Assembly: GCA_041677345.1 (NCBI GenBank)
Contig: JBAYQE010000058.1
Span: forward strand, 1 to 16,181
Reading direction: 5' to 3'
DNA from: JALOAT01 sp041677345
Lineage (GTDB): Bacteria; Pseudomonadota; Gammaproteobacteria; Thiohalomonadales; Thiohalomonadaceae
DNA: 16,181 bases
The notes beneath the pieces were generated by a model, which saw nothing but the letters and a program-made list of their open reading frames with translations, searched no databases and had not been told where the DNA came from. A program made the position numbers and the translations under genes. Each line of letters starts with the position of its first letter. Positions within the stretch are counted from its first letter, which is position 1. Positions 6,953 through 14,995 of the stretch are shown in pieces.

Positions 6953-8243
6953 ACTGGGCGGACGGGCCGCTGCGGCGCGTGTCCTCATGGACGTGCTCGA
7001 CCGCGGCCGTTCGCTCTCCGCCGTCCTGCCCGTACACACCGCCCGCGTCCTCCCGGCCGAACGCGGCCTGGCGCAGGAGATCAGCTATGGCGCCCTGCGC
7101 TGGTATCCGCGCCTCGCCGCGGTGCTGGAACAGTTGATCACCAAACCCCTCAAGCCGCGCGATCGGGAGCTGCACGGCCTGCTCATTGCCGGTTTGTATC
7201 AGCTCGCCTACCTGGACATGCCTGCCCATCTCGCGGTGTCGCGCACGGTGGAGGCCGCCGTCGATCTCGACAGGGCCTGGGCCAAGGGTCTGGTAAACGG
7301 CGTACTGCGCCGGTTCCAACGGGAAGGGGCGGCACTGTTTGCGCAGGCCGATCGCGACGAGGCCGTGGCCCTCGCCCACCCGGCCTGGCTGATCGATCAC
7401 CTCAAGCGCGCCTGGCCTGAAGACTGGCGCCGCATCGCCGAGGCCAACAACCGGCGCCCGCCCATGACGCTGCGCGTGAATCTGGCGCGCCGCAGTCGCG
7501 AGGAATACCTCGACCTGCTCAAGTCTGCCGGGCTCGATGCGCAGCCTTCGCCCCATGCACCGGGCGCATTGACGCTCGCACAACCGCAGCCGGTGGAACG
7601 CCTGCCCGGTTTCGCCGAGGGTGAGGTCTCGGTGCAGGATGCCGCGGCACAACTGGCCGCCGGACTGCTGCAACTGGAACACGGTCAGCACGTACTCGAC
7701 GCCTGCGCAGCACCGGGCGGCAAGACCAGCCACATGCTGGAGACGCCGGGCCTCACCGTGGACGCCCTCGACAAGGATCCCGCACGCCTTGCGCGCGTAC
7801 AGGACACCCTGGCACGTCTCGACCAGGAGGCACGCCTGCTCGCCGCCGACGCGGCCACGCCCGAGGCCTGGTGGGACGGTCGGCCGTACGATCGCATCCT
7901 GCTGGATGCGCCTTGCTCCGCCACCGGCGTGATCCGGCGTCATCCCGACATCAAAATGCTGCGGCGATCGGAAGACATTCCGACCCTCGTCGCAGAACAG
8001 CAACGCCTGCTGACTGCCGTGTGGCCCTTGCTCAAGCGCGGGGGTATGCTTGTGTACGCCACGTGCTCGGTATTGCCCGAGGAAAACGCCCGGCAGATCA
8101 CTCGCTTCATCGCGGCGCAGTCGGACGCCCGCCCGGTACCCATTGCAGCACACTGGGGTCGTGAGTCCGGCCCCGGCCGGCAAGTCCTCCCGGGCGAGGA
8201 CGAAATGGATGGCTTTTATTACGCGTGCATCGCCAAGGTCTAG
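6945..8243 (+). CDS. rsmB: 16S rRNA (cytosine-967-C5)-methyltransferase RsmB (Sun)
   Basis: A 432-residue enzyme that methylates C967 of 16S rRNA using S-adenosylmethionine. An N-terminal NusB-like RNA-binding domain spans about 5-140. The C-terminal Rossmann methyltransferase contains motif I VLDACAAPGGKTSHML (about 250-265), motif IV DAPCSATGVIRRHP (321-334, Cys324) and motif VI YATCSVLPEEN (371-381, catalytic Cys374). Both cysteines used by this m5C family are present. The length equals that of E. coli RsmB (429) closely. The start is GTG 6945, inside the end of fmt (8-nt overlap), which implies translational coupling. The 3' end overlaps the next gene by 35 nt. Confidence 0.96.
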   Translation: MPELGGRAAAARVLMDVLDRGRSLSAVLPVHTARVLPAERGLAQEISYGALRWYPRLAAVLEQLITKPLKPRDRELHGLLIAGLYQLAYLDMPAHLAVSRTVEAAVDLDRAWAKGLVNGVLRRFQREGAALFAQADRDEAVALAHPAWLIDHLKRAWPEDWRRIAEANNRRPPMTLRVNLARRSREEYLDLLKSAGLDAQPSPHAPGALTLAQPQPVERLPGFAEGEVSVQDAAAQLAAGLLQLEHGQHVLDACAAPGGKTSHMLETPGLTVDALDKDPARLARVQDTLARLDQEARLLAADAATPEAWWDGRPYDRILLDAPCSATGVIRRHPDIKMLRRSEDIPTLVAEQQRLLTAVWPLLKRGGMLVYATCSVLPEENARQITRFIAAQSDARPVPIAAHWGRESGPGRQVLPGEDEMDGFYYACIAKV

Positions 8244-8805
8244 CCGCGCCCGGTTGCGGGTGTGGGGACTCTGTCTGTTCGCCCTGCTGGGTCTGGTCAG
8301 CGGGGTTGCGCACGCGGCCAGGTTCGAGGTGCACAGCGCGTCCACCAGCCTGGTGAACCAGGTGTACGTCCTGAATGCGGGCATCAGCTACGAGTTCAGC
8401 GAGCGCGCCCTCAATGCCCTTGCCAACGGTGTTCCCCTCACCCTGCGCATGGACATCACCATCGAGCACGAACGCAATTGGTGGCCTGACAGCACCGTTG
8501 CAGAACTCGAACAGCGCTACCAGCTCCAGTACCACGCCCTCTCCGGGCTGCATGTCTTACGCAACGTCAACAGCGGCGCCAGCGAGGTGTATCCCACCCT
8601 GCGCGGTGCGCTCTACGCCCTGGGGGATGTGCGGGACCTGCCGGTCATTGACGAGAAACTGCTCGACGGGGATGCCCGCTACATCATCTCTATCCGCGTG
8701 CAACTGGACATCGAATCCCTCCCCTCACCCCTGCGCCCGTTCGCCTACATCACGCCGGCGTGGTGGCTCTCCAGCGACTGGTACACATGGTCGTTGCGAC
8801 CCTGA
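8209..8805 (+). CDS. Exported DUF4390 family protein
   Basis: A 198-residue protein with a basic N-terminus and hydrophobic segment (LRVWGLCLFALLGLVSGVAHA), a Sec signal peptide probably cut after AHA near residue 36. The mature part is rich in beta-like segments and includes ARFEVHSAST, NAGISYEFSERALNALANGV and TPAWWLSSDWYTWSL at the C-terminus. I recognise it as the DUF4390 protein commonly found beside NtrY in gammaproteobacteria and betaproteobacteria; its function is not known. ATG 8209 has GAGGA 8 nt upstream, inside the rsmB end (35-nt overlap). Its own stop lies 19 nt past the ntrY ATG. The tight coupling and predicted periplasmic location make a role as partner of the NtrY sensor plausible, but that is inference. 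Confidence 0.85.
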   Translation: MAFITRASPRSSRARLRVWGLCLFALLGLVSGVAHAARFEVHSASTSLVNQVYVLNAGISYEFSERALNALANGVPLTLRMDITIEHERNWWPDSTVAELEQRYQLQYHALSGLHVLRNVNSGASEVYPTLRGALYALGDVRDLPVIDEKLLDGDARYIISIRVQLDIESLPSPLRPFAYITPAWWLSSDWYTWSLRP

Positions 8806-10991
8806 AGCGGCTCACCGCAGGACCGCGGCCGGTGGCCATCGTGCTGCTGCTGCTGTTCGCCTCGCTCTATCTCATGAGTGCGGCCACCCAGAACACGGCC
8901 CAGTTCAGCCGCGTCTACTCGCTGCTGCTCGCCATCAACGTCGCCGCCCTCTTGATGCTGGTGACGCTGATCATACGCAACCTGGTGAGCCTGCTCGGCC
9001 AGTATCGCCGGCGCATGCCGGGCTCGCGCCTCACCATGCGCCTGGTCATCATGTTCGTGGTGCTGGCCGTGGCGCCGGTATCGGTGGTGTACTACTTCTC
9101 GGTACAGTTCCTGCAGCGTGGCATCGACAGCTGGTTCGACGTACGCGTGGAGCGTGCCCTCGAAGATGCGCTCGAACTGGGCCGCACCGCACTGGATTCG
9201 CGTCTGCGCGAGAGCAAGCAGCTGACCCGCCAGTTCGCCATCGAACTCATCGGCGTGCCCGAGAGCCTGGCGGCGATCAGACTGAACGAGTTGCGCCAGC
9301 ACGGCCGGGCCCTGGAGATGACCCTGCTCACATCGCACGGGCGCATCATCGCCTCGAGCAGCGCCGATCCCGCCGATATCGTGCCCAGCACACCCAACCT
9401 TTCCGTGCTGCTGCAACTGCGCCAGGGCCTGGACTATGCAGCGATCGAGCCTGTCGCCGACGGCTTGCAGGTGCGCGTGGTGGTGCCGGTGAGCGAGGGC
9501 GTCACGAGCGATCCCAAACTGCTGCTGGTGATCTTTCCCATCGACGAGCGCCTGAGCACCCTGGGCGAGAGCGTGCAAGACGCCTTTGCCCAGTACAAGG
9601 AGCTGGCTTATCTGCGCCAGCCGCTCAAGTTCAGCTTCACCCTCACCCTGTCACTGGTGCTGCTGCTGAGCCTGCTCACGGCGGTCTGGGCCGCGTTCTT
9701 CTCGGCGCGGCGCCTGGTGGAGCCCATCCGTGACCTGGCCGAGGGCACGCGCGCGGTGGCTGCCGGCGACTATGACATGCGCCTGCCGCTGCCCGGGCGC
9801 GACGAGATTGGCTTCCTGGTGCGCTCATTCAACGAGATGACACGCAAGATCGCGCTGTCGCGCGACCAGGCCAGTCGCAGCCAGCGCCAGGTAGAGGCGC
9901 AGCGCGCGTACCTCGAAACGGTACTGGCGCGCCTGTCGTCGGGTGTGCTCACGGTGGCCGCGGACGGCAGCATCCGTACCAGCAACACCGCAGCCGCACA
10001 GATCCTCGGCCTCGCGCCCAGTGCCTTCGAGGGGGCCACACTGCAGACCTTGGCCGCGTGCCACGCAGGGCTCACGCCCCTCACCGACAAGGTGGCGGAC
10101 TTCATGGCGGAGAACGAGGGCGAGTGGCACGTGGAGGTGACACTGTTCGGGCCGGGCGGCCGCCAGATCCTCATCTGCCGCGGCTCCTCCTTGCCGGACA
10201 TCGGTGAGATGCAGGGTGGCCAAGTCATCGTGTTCGACGACGTGACCGCCCTCATCCAGGCCCAGCGCGACGCTGCCTGGGGCGAGGTGGCGCGGCGTCT
10301 GGCACACGAGATCAAGAATCCTCTCACCCCCATCCAGCTCTCTGCCGAACGCCTGCGCCACAAGTACCTCAAGCGTATGAGCCCCGAGGACGCCGAGGTA
10401 CTCGACCGCTCCACCCACACCATCGTGCAGCAGGTGGAATCCATGAAGGAGATGGTGAAGGCCTTTTCCGAATACGCCCACACCCCCGTGGTACGGCTTG
10501 CACCCATGGACCTCAACATGCTGGTAAAAGAGGTGGCCGAGCTCTACCGGGCCGACAGGCGCATGCAACTCAACCTGGACTTGGCGACGCGCATGCATTA
10601 CGTGGAGGCCGATGCCGTGCGCATGCGCCAGTTGCTGCACAATCTCCTGAAGAATGCCCTGGACGTGGCACCGCCGGACGGAACTGTGCAGGTACGCGTG
10701 ACCACCAAATGCGGCGACACCGGCTGCCGGCACGTGGAACTGCGGGTGGAGGACGATGGTCCCGGCATCCCCGAGGAAATGCTCGGGCATCTGTTCGAGC
10801 CTTACGTCACCAGCAAGCCCAAAGGTACCGGGCTGGGCCTTGCCATCGTCAAGAAGATCGTCGAGGAACACGGCGGCATGCTGGCGGCCCACAACCGGCC
10901 GGAAGGCGGCGCTGCCATCAGCGTGCGCCTGCCCATGGGCACTCAGGACGGCGCCCGGGGCATGCGGCAACCAACGGAACAGCGGGCCTGA
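8787..10991 (+). CDS. ntrY: NtrY-type sensor histidine kinase
   Basis: A 734-residue membrane kinase. Transmembrane segments lie at about 15-35, 43-65 and 84-108, then an extracytoplasmic region to about 280, and a fourth membrane segment at 283-304. HAMP follows (about 305-357), PAS (about 373-490), the HisKA H-box RRLAHEIKNPLTP (503-515, phospho-accepting His507), N-box LLHNLLKNALD (616-626), DDGPGIP (656-662) and GTGLGLAIVKK (680-690). This order is that of NtrY, which in alphaproteobacteria responds to nitrogen or redox state. It autophosphorylates and passes phosphate to the regulator encoded 3 nt downstream. ATG 8787 overlaps the DUF4390 gene by 19 nt; a GTG at 8760 is an alternative. 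The actual stimulus cannot be read from sequence. Confidence 0.92.
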   Translation: MVVATLKRLTAGPRPVAIVLLLLFASLYLMSAATQNTAQFSRVYSLLLAINVAALLMLVTLIIRNLVSLLGQYRRRMPGSRLTMRLVIMFVVLAVAPVSVVYYFSVQFLQRGIDSWFDVRVERALEDALELGRTALDSRLRESKQLTRQFAIELIGVPESLAAIRLNELRQHGRALEMTLLTSHGRIIASSSADPADIVPSTPNLSVLLQLRQGLDYAAIEPVADGLQVRVVVPVSEGVTSDPKLLLVIFPIDERLSTLGESVQDAFAQYKELAYLRQPLKFSFTLTLSLVLLLSLLTAVWAAFFSARRLVEPIRDLAEGTRAVAAGDYDMRLPLPGRDEIGFLVRSFNEMTRKIALSRDQASRSQRQVEAQRAYLETVLARLSSGVLTVAADGSIRTSNTAAAQILGLAPSAFEGATLQTLAACHAGLTPLTDKVADFMAENEGEWHVEVTLFGPGGRQILICRGSSLPDIGEMQGGQVIVFDDVTALIQAQRDAAWGEVARRLAHEIKNPLTPIQLSAERLRHKYLKRMSPEDAEVLDRSTHTIVQQVESMKEMVKAFSEYAHTPVVRLAPMDLNMLVKEVAELYRADRRMQLNLDLATRMHYVEADAVRMRQLLHNLLKNALDVAPPDGTVQVRVTTKCGDTGCRHVELRVEDDGPGIPEEMLGHLFEPYVTSKPKGTGLGLAIVKKIVEEHGGMLAAHNRPEGGAAISVRLPMGTQDGARGMRQPTEQRA

Positions 10992-10994
10992 ACC

Positions 10995-12374
10995 ATGACC
11001 CATTCCTACATCCTCGTGGTGGACGACGAGCCCGACATCCGCACCCTGCTCAAGGAGATCCTGGAAGACGAGGGTTACGAGGTGGGCGTCGCCGAGAACG
11101 GTGCCGAGGCACGCAAGGCGCGCCGCCTGCGTCGGCCCGACCTGGTACTGCTCGATATCTGGATGCCGGATGTGGACGGCATCAGCCTGCTCAAGGAATG
11201 GAGCGAAGAAGCGGCACCCGCGCCGCCGGTAATCATGATGTCCGGTCATGGCACCGTGGAGACCGCGGTCGAGGCCACACGCCTGGGCGCCTGGGACTTC
11301 ATCGAGAAGCCGCTGTCGCTCGGCAAGCTGCTGGTGACGGTACAGCGTGCACTCGAGTCGTACCACCTGTTCCAGGAGAACCAGGGCCTGCTCAAGCAGG
11401 TACGGCCGGTCACCGAACCGGTGGGGCGCAGCCCCATCATGATCCAGCTGCGCGAGCGCGTCCGCCGCATCGCCCAGCACGAAGCGACCGTGCTGATCCA
11501 TGGTGAACCCGGCAGTGGTAAAGGCGTATTCGCGCGCTACCTGCATCACAACAGCGCACGCAGCGAAGGGCCTTTCGTGCAAGTGGGTGTCGCGGCGCTG
11601 TTGGGTGAAAGTCCGGCCGTGGAGCTGTTCGGCAGCGAGGAAGACGACAAGGTCCATTTCGGTCTGGTGGAACGGGCCAATGGCGGCACACTGTTCCTGG
11701 ACGACATCGGCGATATGGACGAGGCCACGCAGGCGCGTCTGCTGGGCGTCATGGAAGCCGGCTCCTTCTACCGCGCCGGCGGCACCGAGCCGGTGCAGGT
11801 AAACGTGCGCTTCATCGCCGCCACGCGCTATCCGCTGGAGTCCCGTGCACGCGAGGGCCTGTTCCGGACCGACCTCTACTACCACCTCAACGTGCTGCCG
11901 CTGAACATCCCCGCGCTGCGCGAGCACCCCGAGGACATCCCCGAGTTGTTGCGCTATTACGTGGATTACTACGTGGGCAACGACCAGCTCCCCTTCCGCG
12001 CCTTCACGGTGGCGGCCCAGAACCGGCTGCGCAACTACCCATGGCCGGGCAACGTGCGCGAGCTGCAGAATCTGGTGCAGCGCCTGCTCATCGTCGGCTC
12101 CGGCAACGAAATCGACGTGGATGAGGTGGACGCCGCCATCGGAGTTGCCGAGCCACCGACCGGGCCTGTGCCCCAGGACGACGTGCTCGCACGCGCCGTA
12201 CGCCTGCCGCTGCGCGAAGCGCGCGACCTGTTCGAACGCCGCTATTTCGAACACCTGCTGATCCAGATGGAAGGCAACGTGGCGCGTGTGGCCCAGCACG
12301 CCGGCATCGAGCGCACCCACCTCTACCGCAAACTGCGCTCCCTGGCCATGGACCCGCGCGACATCAAGCGGTGA
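10995..12374 (+). CDS. ntrX: NtrX-type response regulator lacking the GAFTGA motif
   Basis: A 459-residue regulator. The receiver domain (about 5-118) has Asp10/Asp11, phospho-acceptor Asp54 (LLDIWMPD), Ser83 and Lys105, all intact. The central AAA+ domain (about 143-370) has Walker A GEPGSGKG (170-177) and Walker B TLFLDDIGDM (232-241), with FRTDLYYHLNVLPLNIPALR near 290-309. The C-terminal Fis-type helix-turn-helix is NVARVAQHAGIERTHLYRKL (428-447). The sigma-54-contacting GAFTGA loop is absent: after ELFG (210-213) comes SEEDDKVHFG instead. Regulators with this loss cannot be expected to open sigma-54 promoters in the classical way and probably act as DNA-binding regulators of other promoters. 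It follows ntrY by 3 nt and ends the run of genes begun by fmt. Confidence 0.92.
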   Translation: MTHSYILVVDDEPDIRTLLKEILEDEGYEVGVAENGAEARKARRLRRPDLVLLDIWMPDVDGISLLKEWSEEAAPAPPVIMMSGHGTVETAVEATRLGAWDFIEKPLSLGKLLVTVQRALESYHLFQENQGLLKQVRPVTEPVGRSPIMIQLRERVRRIAQHEATVLIHGEPGSGKGVFARYLHHNSARSEGPFVQVGVAALLGESPAVELFGSEEDDKVHFGLVERANGGTLFLDDIGDMDEATQARLLGVMEAGSFYRAGGTEPVQVNVRFIAATRYPLESRAREGLFRTDLYYHLNVLPLNIPALREHPEDIPELLRYYVDYYVGNDQLPFRAFTVAAQNRLRNYPWPGNVRELQNLVQRLLIVGSGNEIDVDEVDAAIGVAEPPTGPVPQDDVLARAVRLPLREARDLFERRYFEHLLIQMEGNVARVAQHAGIERTHLYRKLRSLAMDPRDIKR

Positions 12375-12384
12375 CGTAAGAGGA

Positions 12385-12543
12385 AGTCCGCGAATGAACG
12401 CAAATTAACGCAAATAAAGTCACCGCCGGTCACGTGGGCATGCGGCGCCTACGTGACAAATGCCGACGGCAATCCAATAGCGTCGATGTTTTATCCTTGG
12501 CTTTCATTCGCATTTTGCATTCATTTGCGTTCATTCGCCGACT
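12385..12543. repeat. Composite inverted-repeat element with 10-base tandem arms (ntrX-trkA gap)
   Basis: The outer arms 12385-12405 and 12523-12543 are inverted copies over 21 bases with one mismatch; the shared core is GCGAATGAACGCAAAT. The left arm is three tandem 10-base units (GCGAATGAAC, GCAAATTAAC, GCAAATAAAG at 12390-12419). The right arm, read on the minus strand, shows the same unit decaying outward through 12501. A REP-like hairpin lies inside (12429-12457). The element fills nearly the whole gap: it starts 10 nt after the ntrX stop and ends 19 nt before the trkA ATG. Confidence 0.8.
12429..12457. repeat. Single REP-like hairpin related to the 5844-5920 doublet
   Basis: Arms GTCACGTGGGC (12429-12439) and GCCTACGTGAC (12447-12457) pair over 11 bp with one G-T wobble and a 7-nt loop. 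The 13 bases GCGCCTACGTGAC at 12445-12457 are identical to 5864-5876. The GTAG tip is not present here (GCCG instead), so this is probably a degraded or orphan REP. Confidence 0.7.
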
Positions 12544-12562
12544 TTGACCAACAGGACATTGC

Positions 12563-13936
12563 ATGAAGATCATCATCCTGGGAGCCGGACAGGTGGGTTC
12601 CTCGCTGGCGGCCAATCTGGTGAGCGAGGCCAACGACATCACCGTGATAGACACTGACAAGTCGCGCCTCCAGGCGCTGCAGGATCGCTTCGACCTGCGC
12701 ACCGTGATGGGCCAGGCCTCGCATCCGGAGGTGTTGATGCACGCCGGCGCGGATGATGCGGACATGATCATCGCCGTCACAAACTCCGACGAGACCAATA
12801 TGGTCGCCTGTCAGGTGGCGTACTCACTCTTCCATACGCCCACCAAGATCGCTCGTGTGCGTGCCCAGGAGTATCTCGAATACCCGCAGTTGTTCTCGCA
12901 GGAATCCATCCCTGTGGACGTGCTCATCAGCCCCGAGCAGCTCGTCACCAACTACATCCATCGCCTCATCGAACACCCCGGGGCGCTGCAGGTGCTCGAT
13001 TTCGCCGCCGGCAAGGTGCAGTTGGTGGCCGTGAAGGCCTATTACGGCGGGCCACTGGTGGGCCAGGAGCTGCGGCGCCTGCGCGACCACATGCCCGGGC
13101 TGCAGACGCGGGTAGCCGCCATCTTCCGCCGTGGTGCGGCCATCATCCCGGCCGGGCACACCGTCATCGAAGCGGACGACGAGGTGTTTTTCATCGCAGC
13201 CAAACAGGACATACGCGCCGTCATGGGCGAACTGCGCAGGCTGGACTCGCCCGTAAAACGCATCATCATCGCCGGTGGCGGCAACATCGGCAAACGCCTC
13301 GCCAGGGCCCTCGAAGGCAGCTATCAGGTAAAACTCATCGATCACAACCCGGGCCGAACCCAGGCCATTTCGGAGGAACTGGCCGACGCCATCGTGCTCC
13401 AGGGTGATGCCGCCGACGAGGAACTGCTGCTCGAGGAAAACATCGAGAACACCGACGTGTTCTGCGCCCTCACCAATGACGACGAGGCCAATATCCTCTC
13501 GGCCATGCTCGCCAAACGCCTGGGGGCCCGCAAGGTGATGGCACTCATCAACCGGGCCGCCTACGTGGACCTAGTGGAGAGCGGCGAAATCGACATCGCC
13601 ATTTCGCCCCAGCAGGCCACCATCGGCAGCCTGCTCACCCACGTACGCCGCGGCGACGTGGTGGTGGTGCATTCCCTGCGTCGCGGCGCCGCGGAGGCCA
13701 TCGAAGCCGTGGCCCATGGCGACCCGCGCTCGTCCAAGGTGGTGGGTCGCGCGGTGGAGGACATCCGCCTGCCTCCAGGTACCACCATCGGCGCCGTGGT
13801 GCGCGGCAACGACGTCATCATCGCCCACCACGACACGGTCATCCAGGCCGGGGACCACGTCATTCTGTTCGTGGTGGACAAGCGCCGCATCCCCGAGGTG
13901 GAGCGTGTGTTCCAGGTGGGCGTGACCTTCCTGTGA
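12563..13936 (+). CDS. trkA: Trk potassium uptake regulatory subunit TrkA
   Basis: A 457-residue peripheral cytoplasmic protein that binds NAD(H) and gates the TrkH/TrkG potassium channel. It has two RCK units. The first Rossmann domain begins IIILGAGQVGSSLA (about 3-16) with acidic ribose-binding Asp30 (VIDTD); the second begins RIIIAGGGNIGKRLA (about 233-247) with Asp260 (LIDHN). Each is followed by a C-terminal RCK_C/TrkA_C domain (about 140-220 and 370-457). The length matches E. coli TrkA (458). AGGA lies 6 nt before the ATG. No trkH or trkG is in the window. The stop overlaps the next gene. Confidence 0.97.
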   Translation: MKIIILGAGQVGSSLAANLVSEANDITVIDTDKSRLQALQDRFDLRTVMGQASHPEVLMHAGADDADMIIAVTNSDETNMVACQVAYSLFHTPTKIARVRAQEYLEYPQLFSQESIPVDVLISPEQLVTNYIHRLIEHPGALQVLDFAAGKVQLVAVKAYYGGPLVGQELRRLRDHMPGLQTRVAAIFRRGAAIIPAGHTVIEADDEVFFIAAKQDIRAVMGELRRLDSPVKRIIIAGGGNIGKRLARALEGSYQVKLIDHNPGRTQAISEELADAIVLQGDAADEELLLEENIENTDVFCALTNDDEANILSAMLAKRLGARKVMALINRAAYVDLVESGEIDIAISPQQATIGSLLTHVRRGDVVVVHSLRRGAAEAIEAVAHGDPRSSKVVGRAVEDIRLPPGTTIGAVVRGNDVIIAHHDTVIQAGDHVILFVVDKRRIPEVERVFQVGVTFL

Positions 13937-14508
13937 ACGAGAAGGACACCCTGCGGCAGAAATGGGACGAACGCTACCGCGGCATGGCGGTGGATGAGGC
14001 CCGTGCCGCGCGCGTGCTCACGGACAACCTGCATCTGCTTCCGGCCCACGGGCGTGCCCTCGACCTGGCCTGCGGCCTCGGCGCCCATGCCTGCGTGCTG
14101 GCACGCGCCGGGCTCCAGGTGGATGCCTGGGACCTCTCCCCGGTGGCCATCGGCAGGCTCCAGGCCCATGCCGCGGCGCACGGGCTGGCGCTGCGTGCCG
14201 CGGTGCGGGATGCGGTGGCCGTACCGCCGCCGCCCGCCGGCTACGACGTGATCGTGGCGGTACATTTTCTCGAGCGCCGTCTCGCACCCGCCCTCATGGC
14301 CGCCCTGCGCCCGGGCGGACTGCTGTTCTACCAAACCTTCGCGGGCGTCGGCCCGGGCCCCTCCAATCCCGTCTTTCGACTCGCCCGCGGCGAGATCCTG
14401 CGCCTGTTTGCAGACCTCACCCCGGTCGTCTACCGTGAGGAGCACGACCTCGGCGACAAGGACCGCGGCCTGCGTGGCGAGGCCCTGCTAGTCGCCCAAA
14501 GAACCTGA
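13933..14508 (+). CDS. Class I SAM-dependent methyltransferase, TehB-like
   Basis: A 191-residue soluble Rossmann-fold methyltransferase. Motif I is ALDLACGLGAHACVLARAG (about 42-60), followed by the acidic motif II VDAWDLSP (63-70) and a motif IV-like region YDVIVAVHFLE (104-114). After LRPGGLLFYQTF (125-136) the ending resembles TehB-type enzymes (FRLARGEILRLFADL). TehB detoxifies tellurite, but small enzymes of this fold act on many substrates and the true one is unknown. The start is GTG 13933, overlapping the trkA stop in a GTGA junction, so translation is probably coupled. The end overlaps the TPR gene by one base. Confidence 0.88.
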   Translation: MNEKDTLRQKWDERYRGMAVDEARAARVLTDNLHLLPAHGRALDLACGLGAHACVLARAGLQVDAWDLSPVAIGRLQAHAAAHGLALRAAVRDAVAVPPPPAGYDVIVAVHFLERRLAPALMAALRPGGLLFYQTFAGVGPGPSNPVFRLARGEILRLFADLTPVVYREEHDLGDKDRGLRGEALLVAQRT

Positions 14509-14840
14509 TGGACAGGCGCACCGAACAGCTGGAAAAACTCCTCGAAAAAGGTCCGGATTCGGCCATGCTGCGCTTCGGCCTCGGCAAGGCCTGGCTGGAT
14601 GCAGGCGACCCCGCGCGTGCCGCCGAACATCTGCAGCACGCGGTGGCATTGCAGGCGGACTATTCCGCTGCCTGGAAACTGCTGGGCAAGGCACTCGTGG
14701 ACGCCGGACGCATCGACGACGCCAAGACGGCCTACACGCGCGGCATCGAAGTGGCAGAAGGCCGTGGCGATATCCAGGCCGCCAAGGAAATGCGCGTCTT
14801 CGCCCGCCGCCTGGAAAAGGGCGGACCGGCCACGCGGTAA
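14508..14840 (+). CDS. Small TPR-repeat protein
   Basis: A 110-residue cytoplasmic protein made of tetratricopeptide repeats: about 18-50 (LRFGLGKAWLDAGDPARAAE), 52-85 (AAWKLLGKALVDAGRIDDA) and a partial third helix pair to 104. TPRs form a helical scaffold for protein binding; no catalytic domain is present and there is no signal peptide. The junction with the methyltransferase gene is TGATG, so re-initiation is the likely start mechanism. The partner and process are unknown; genomic pairing suggests it works with the methyltransferase. Confidence 0.85.
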   Translation: MDRRTEQLEKLLEKGPDSAMLRFGLGKAWLDAGDPARAAEHLQHAVALQADYSAAWKLLGKALVDAGRIDDAKTAYTRGIEVAEGRGDIQAAKEMRVFARRLEKGGPATR

Positions 14841-14995
14841 AACCCCGCACACACCCTCACCCGCACCTGCGGCGGGCAGGACCACCCACGCAGCGGGCAG
14901 GGCCGCGGCCTGAGGCGCTCCTGCTCGGAGCTCCCGGTCGTAGACGTCCTATGCTTAAGGAATCGAGCGCTTGGTCATTCCATGGAGGCAGGCAC
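14841..14995. other. Intergenic region before the FMN reductase gene
   Basis: No gene seen. It holds a GC-rich stretch with the 9-base direct repeat GCGGGCAGG (14872-14880, 14893-14901) and the palindrome GGCCGCGGCC (14901-14910), but no T tract, so I do not call a terminator. TATGCT at 14950-14955 could be a -10 box, with no good -35. A strong ribosome binding site, GGAGG at 14984-14988, lies 7 nt before ATG 14996. Confidence 0.5.

Noticed and set aside
6708..8384. A 558-codon minus-strand open frame over fmt, rsmB and the DUF4390 gene
   Set aside because: It spans three well-supported genes on the other strand and has no motif of its own.
9825..12320. An 831-codon open frame on the minus strand, antisense to ntrY and ntrX
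   Set aside because: Both overlapped genes have full sets of catalytic motifs; the antisense translation is G/H/V/L-rich without recognisable domains.
12385..12543. CRISPR-like array in the ntrX-trkA gap
   Set aside because: The repeats are short, adjacent 10-mers without spacers and arranged as inverted arms, and no cas genes are present.
14872..14910. Rho-independent terminator after the TPR gene
   Set aside because: GC-rich palindromic sequence is present, but there is no clear stem-loop followed by a T tract.
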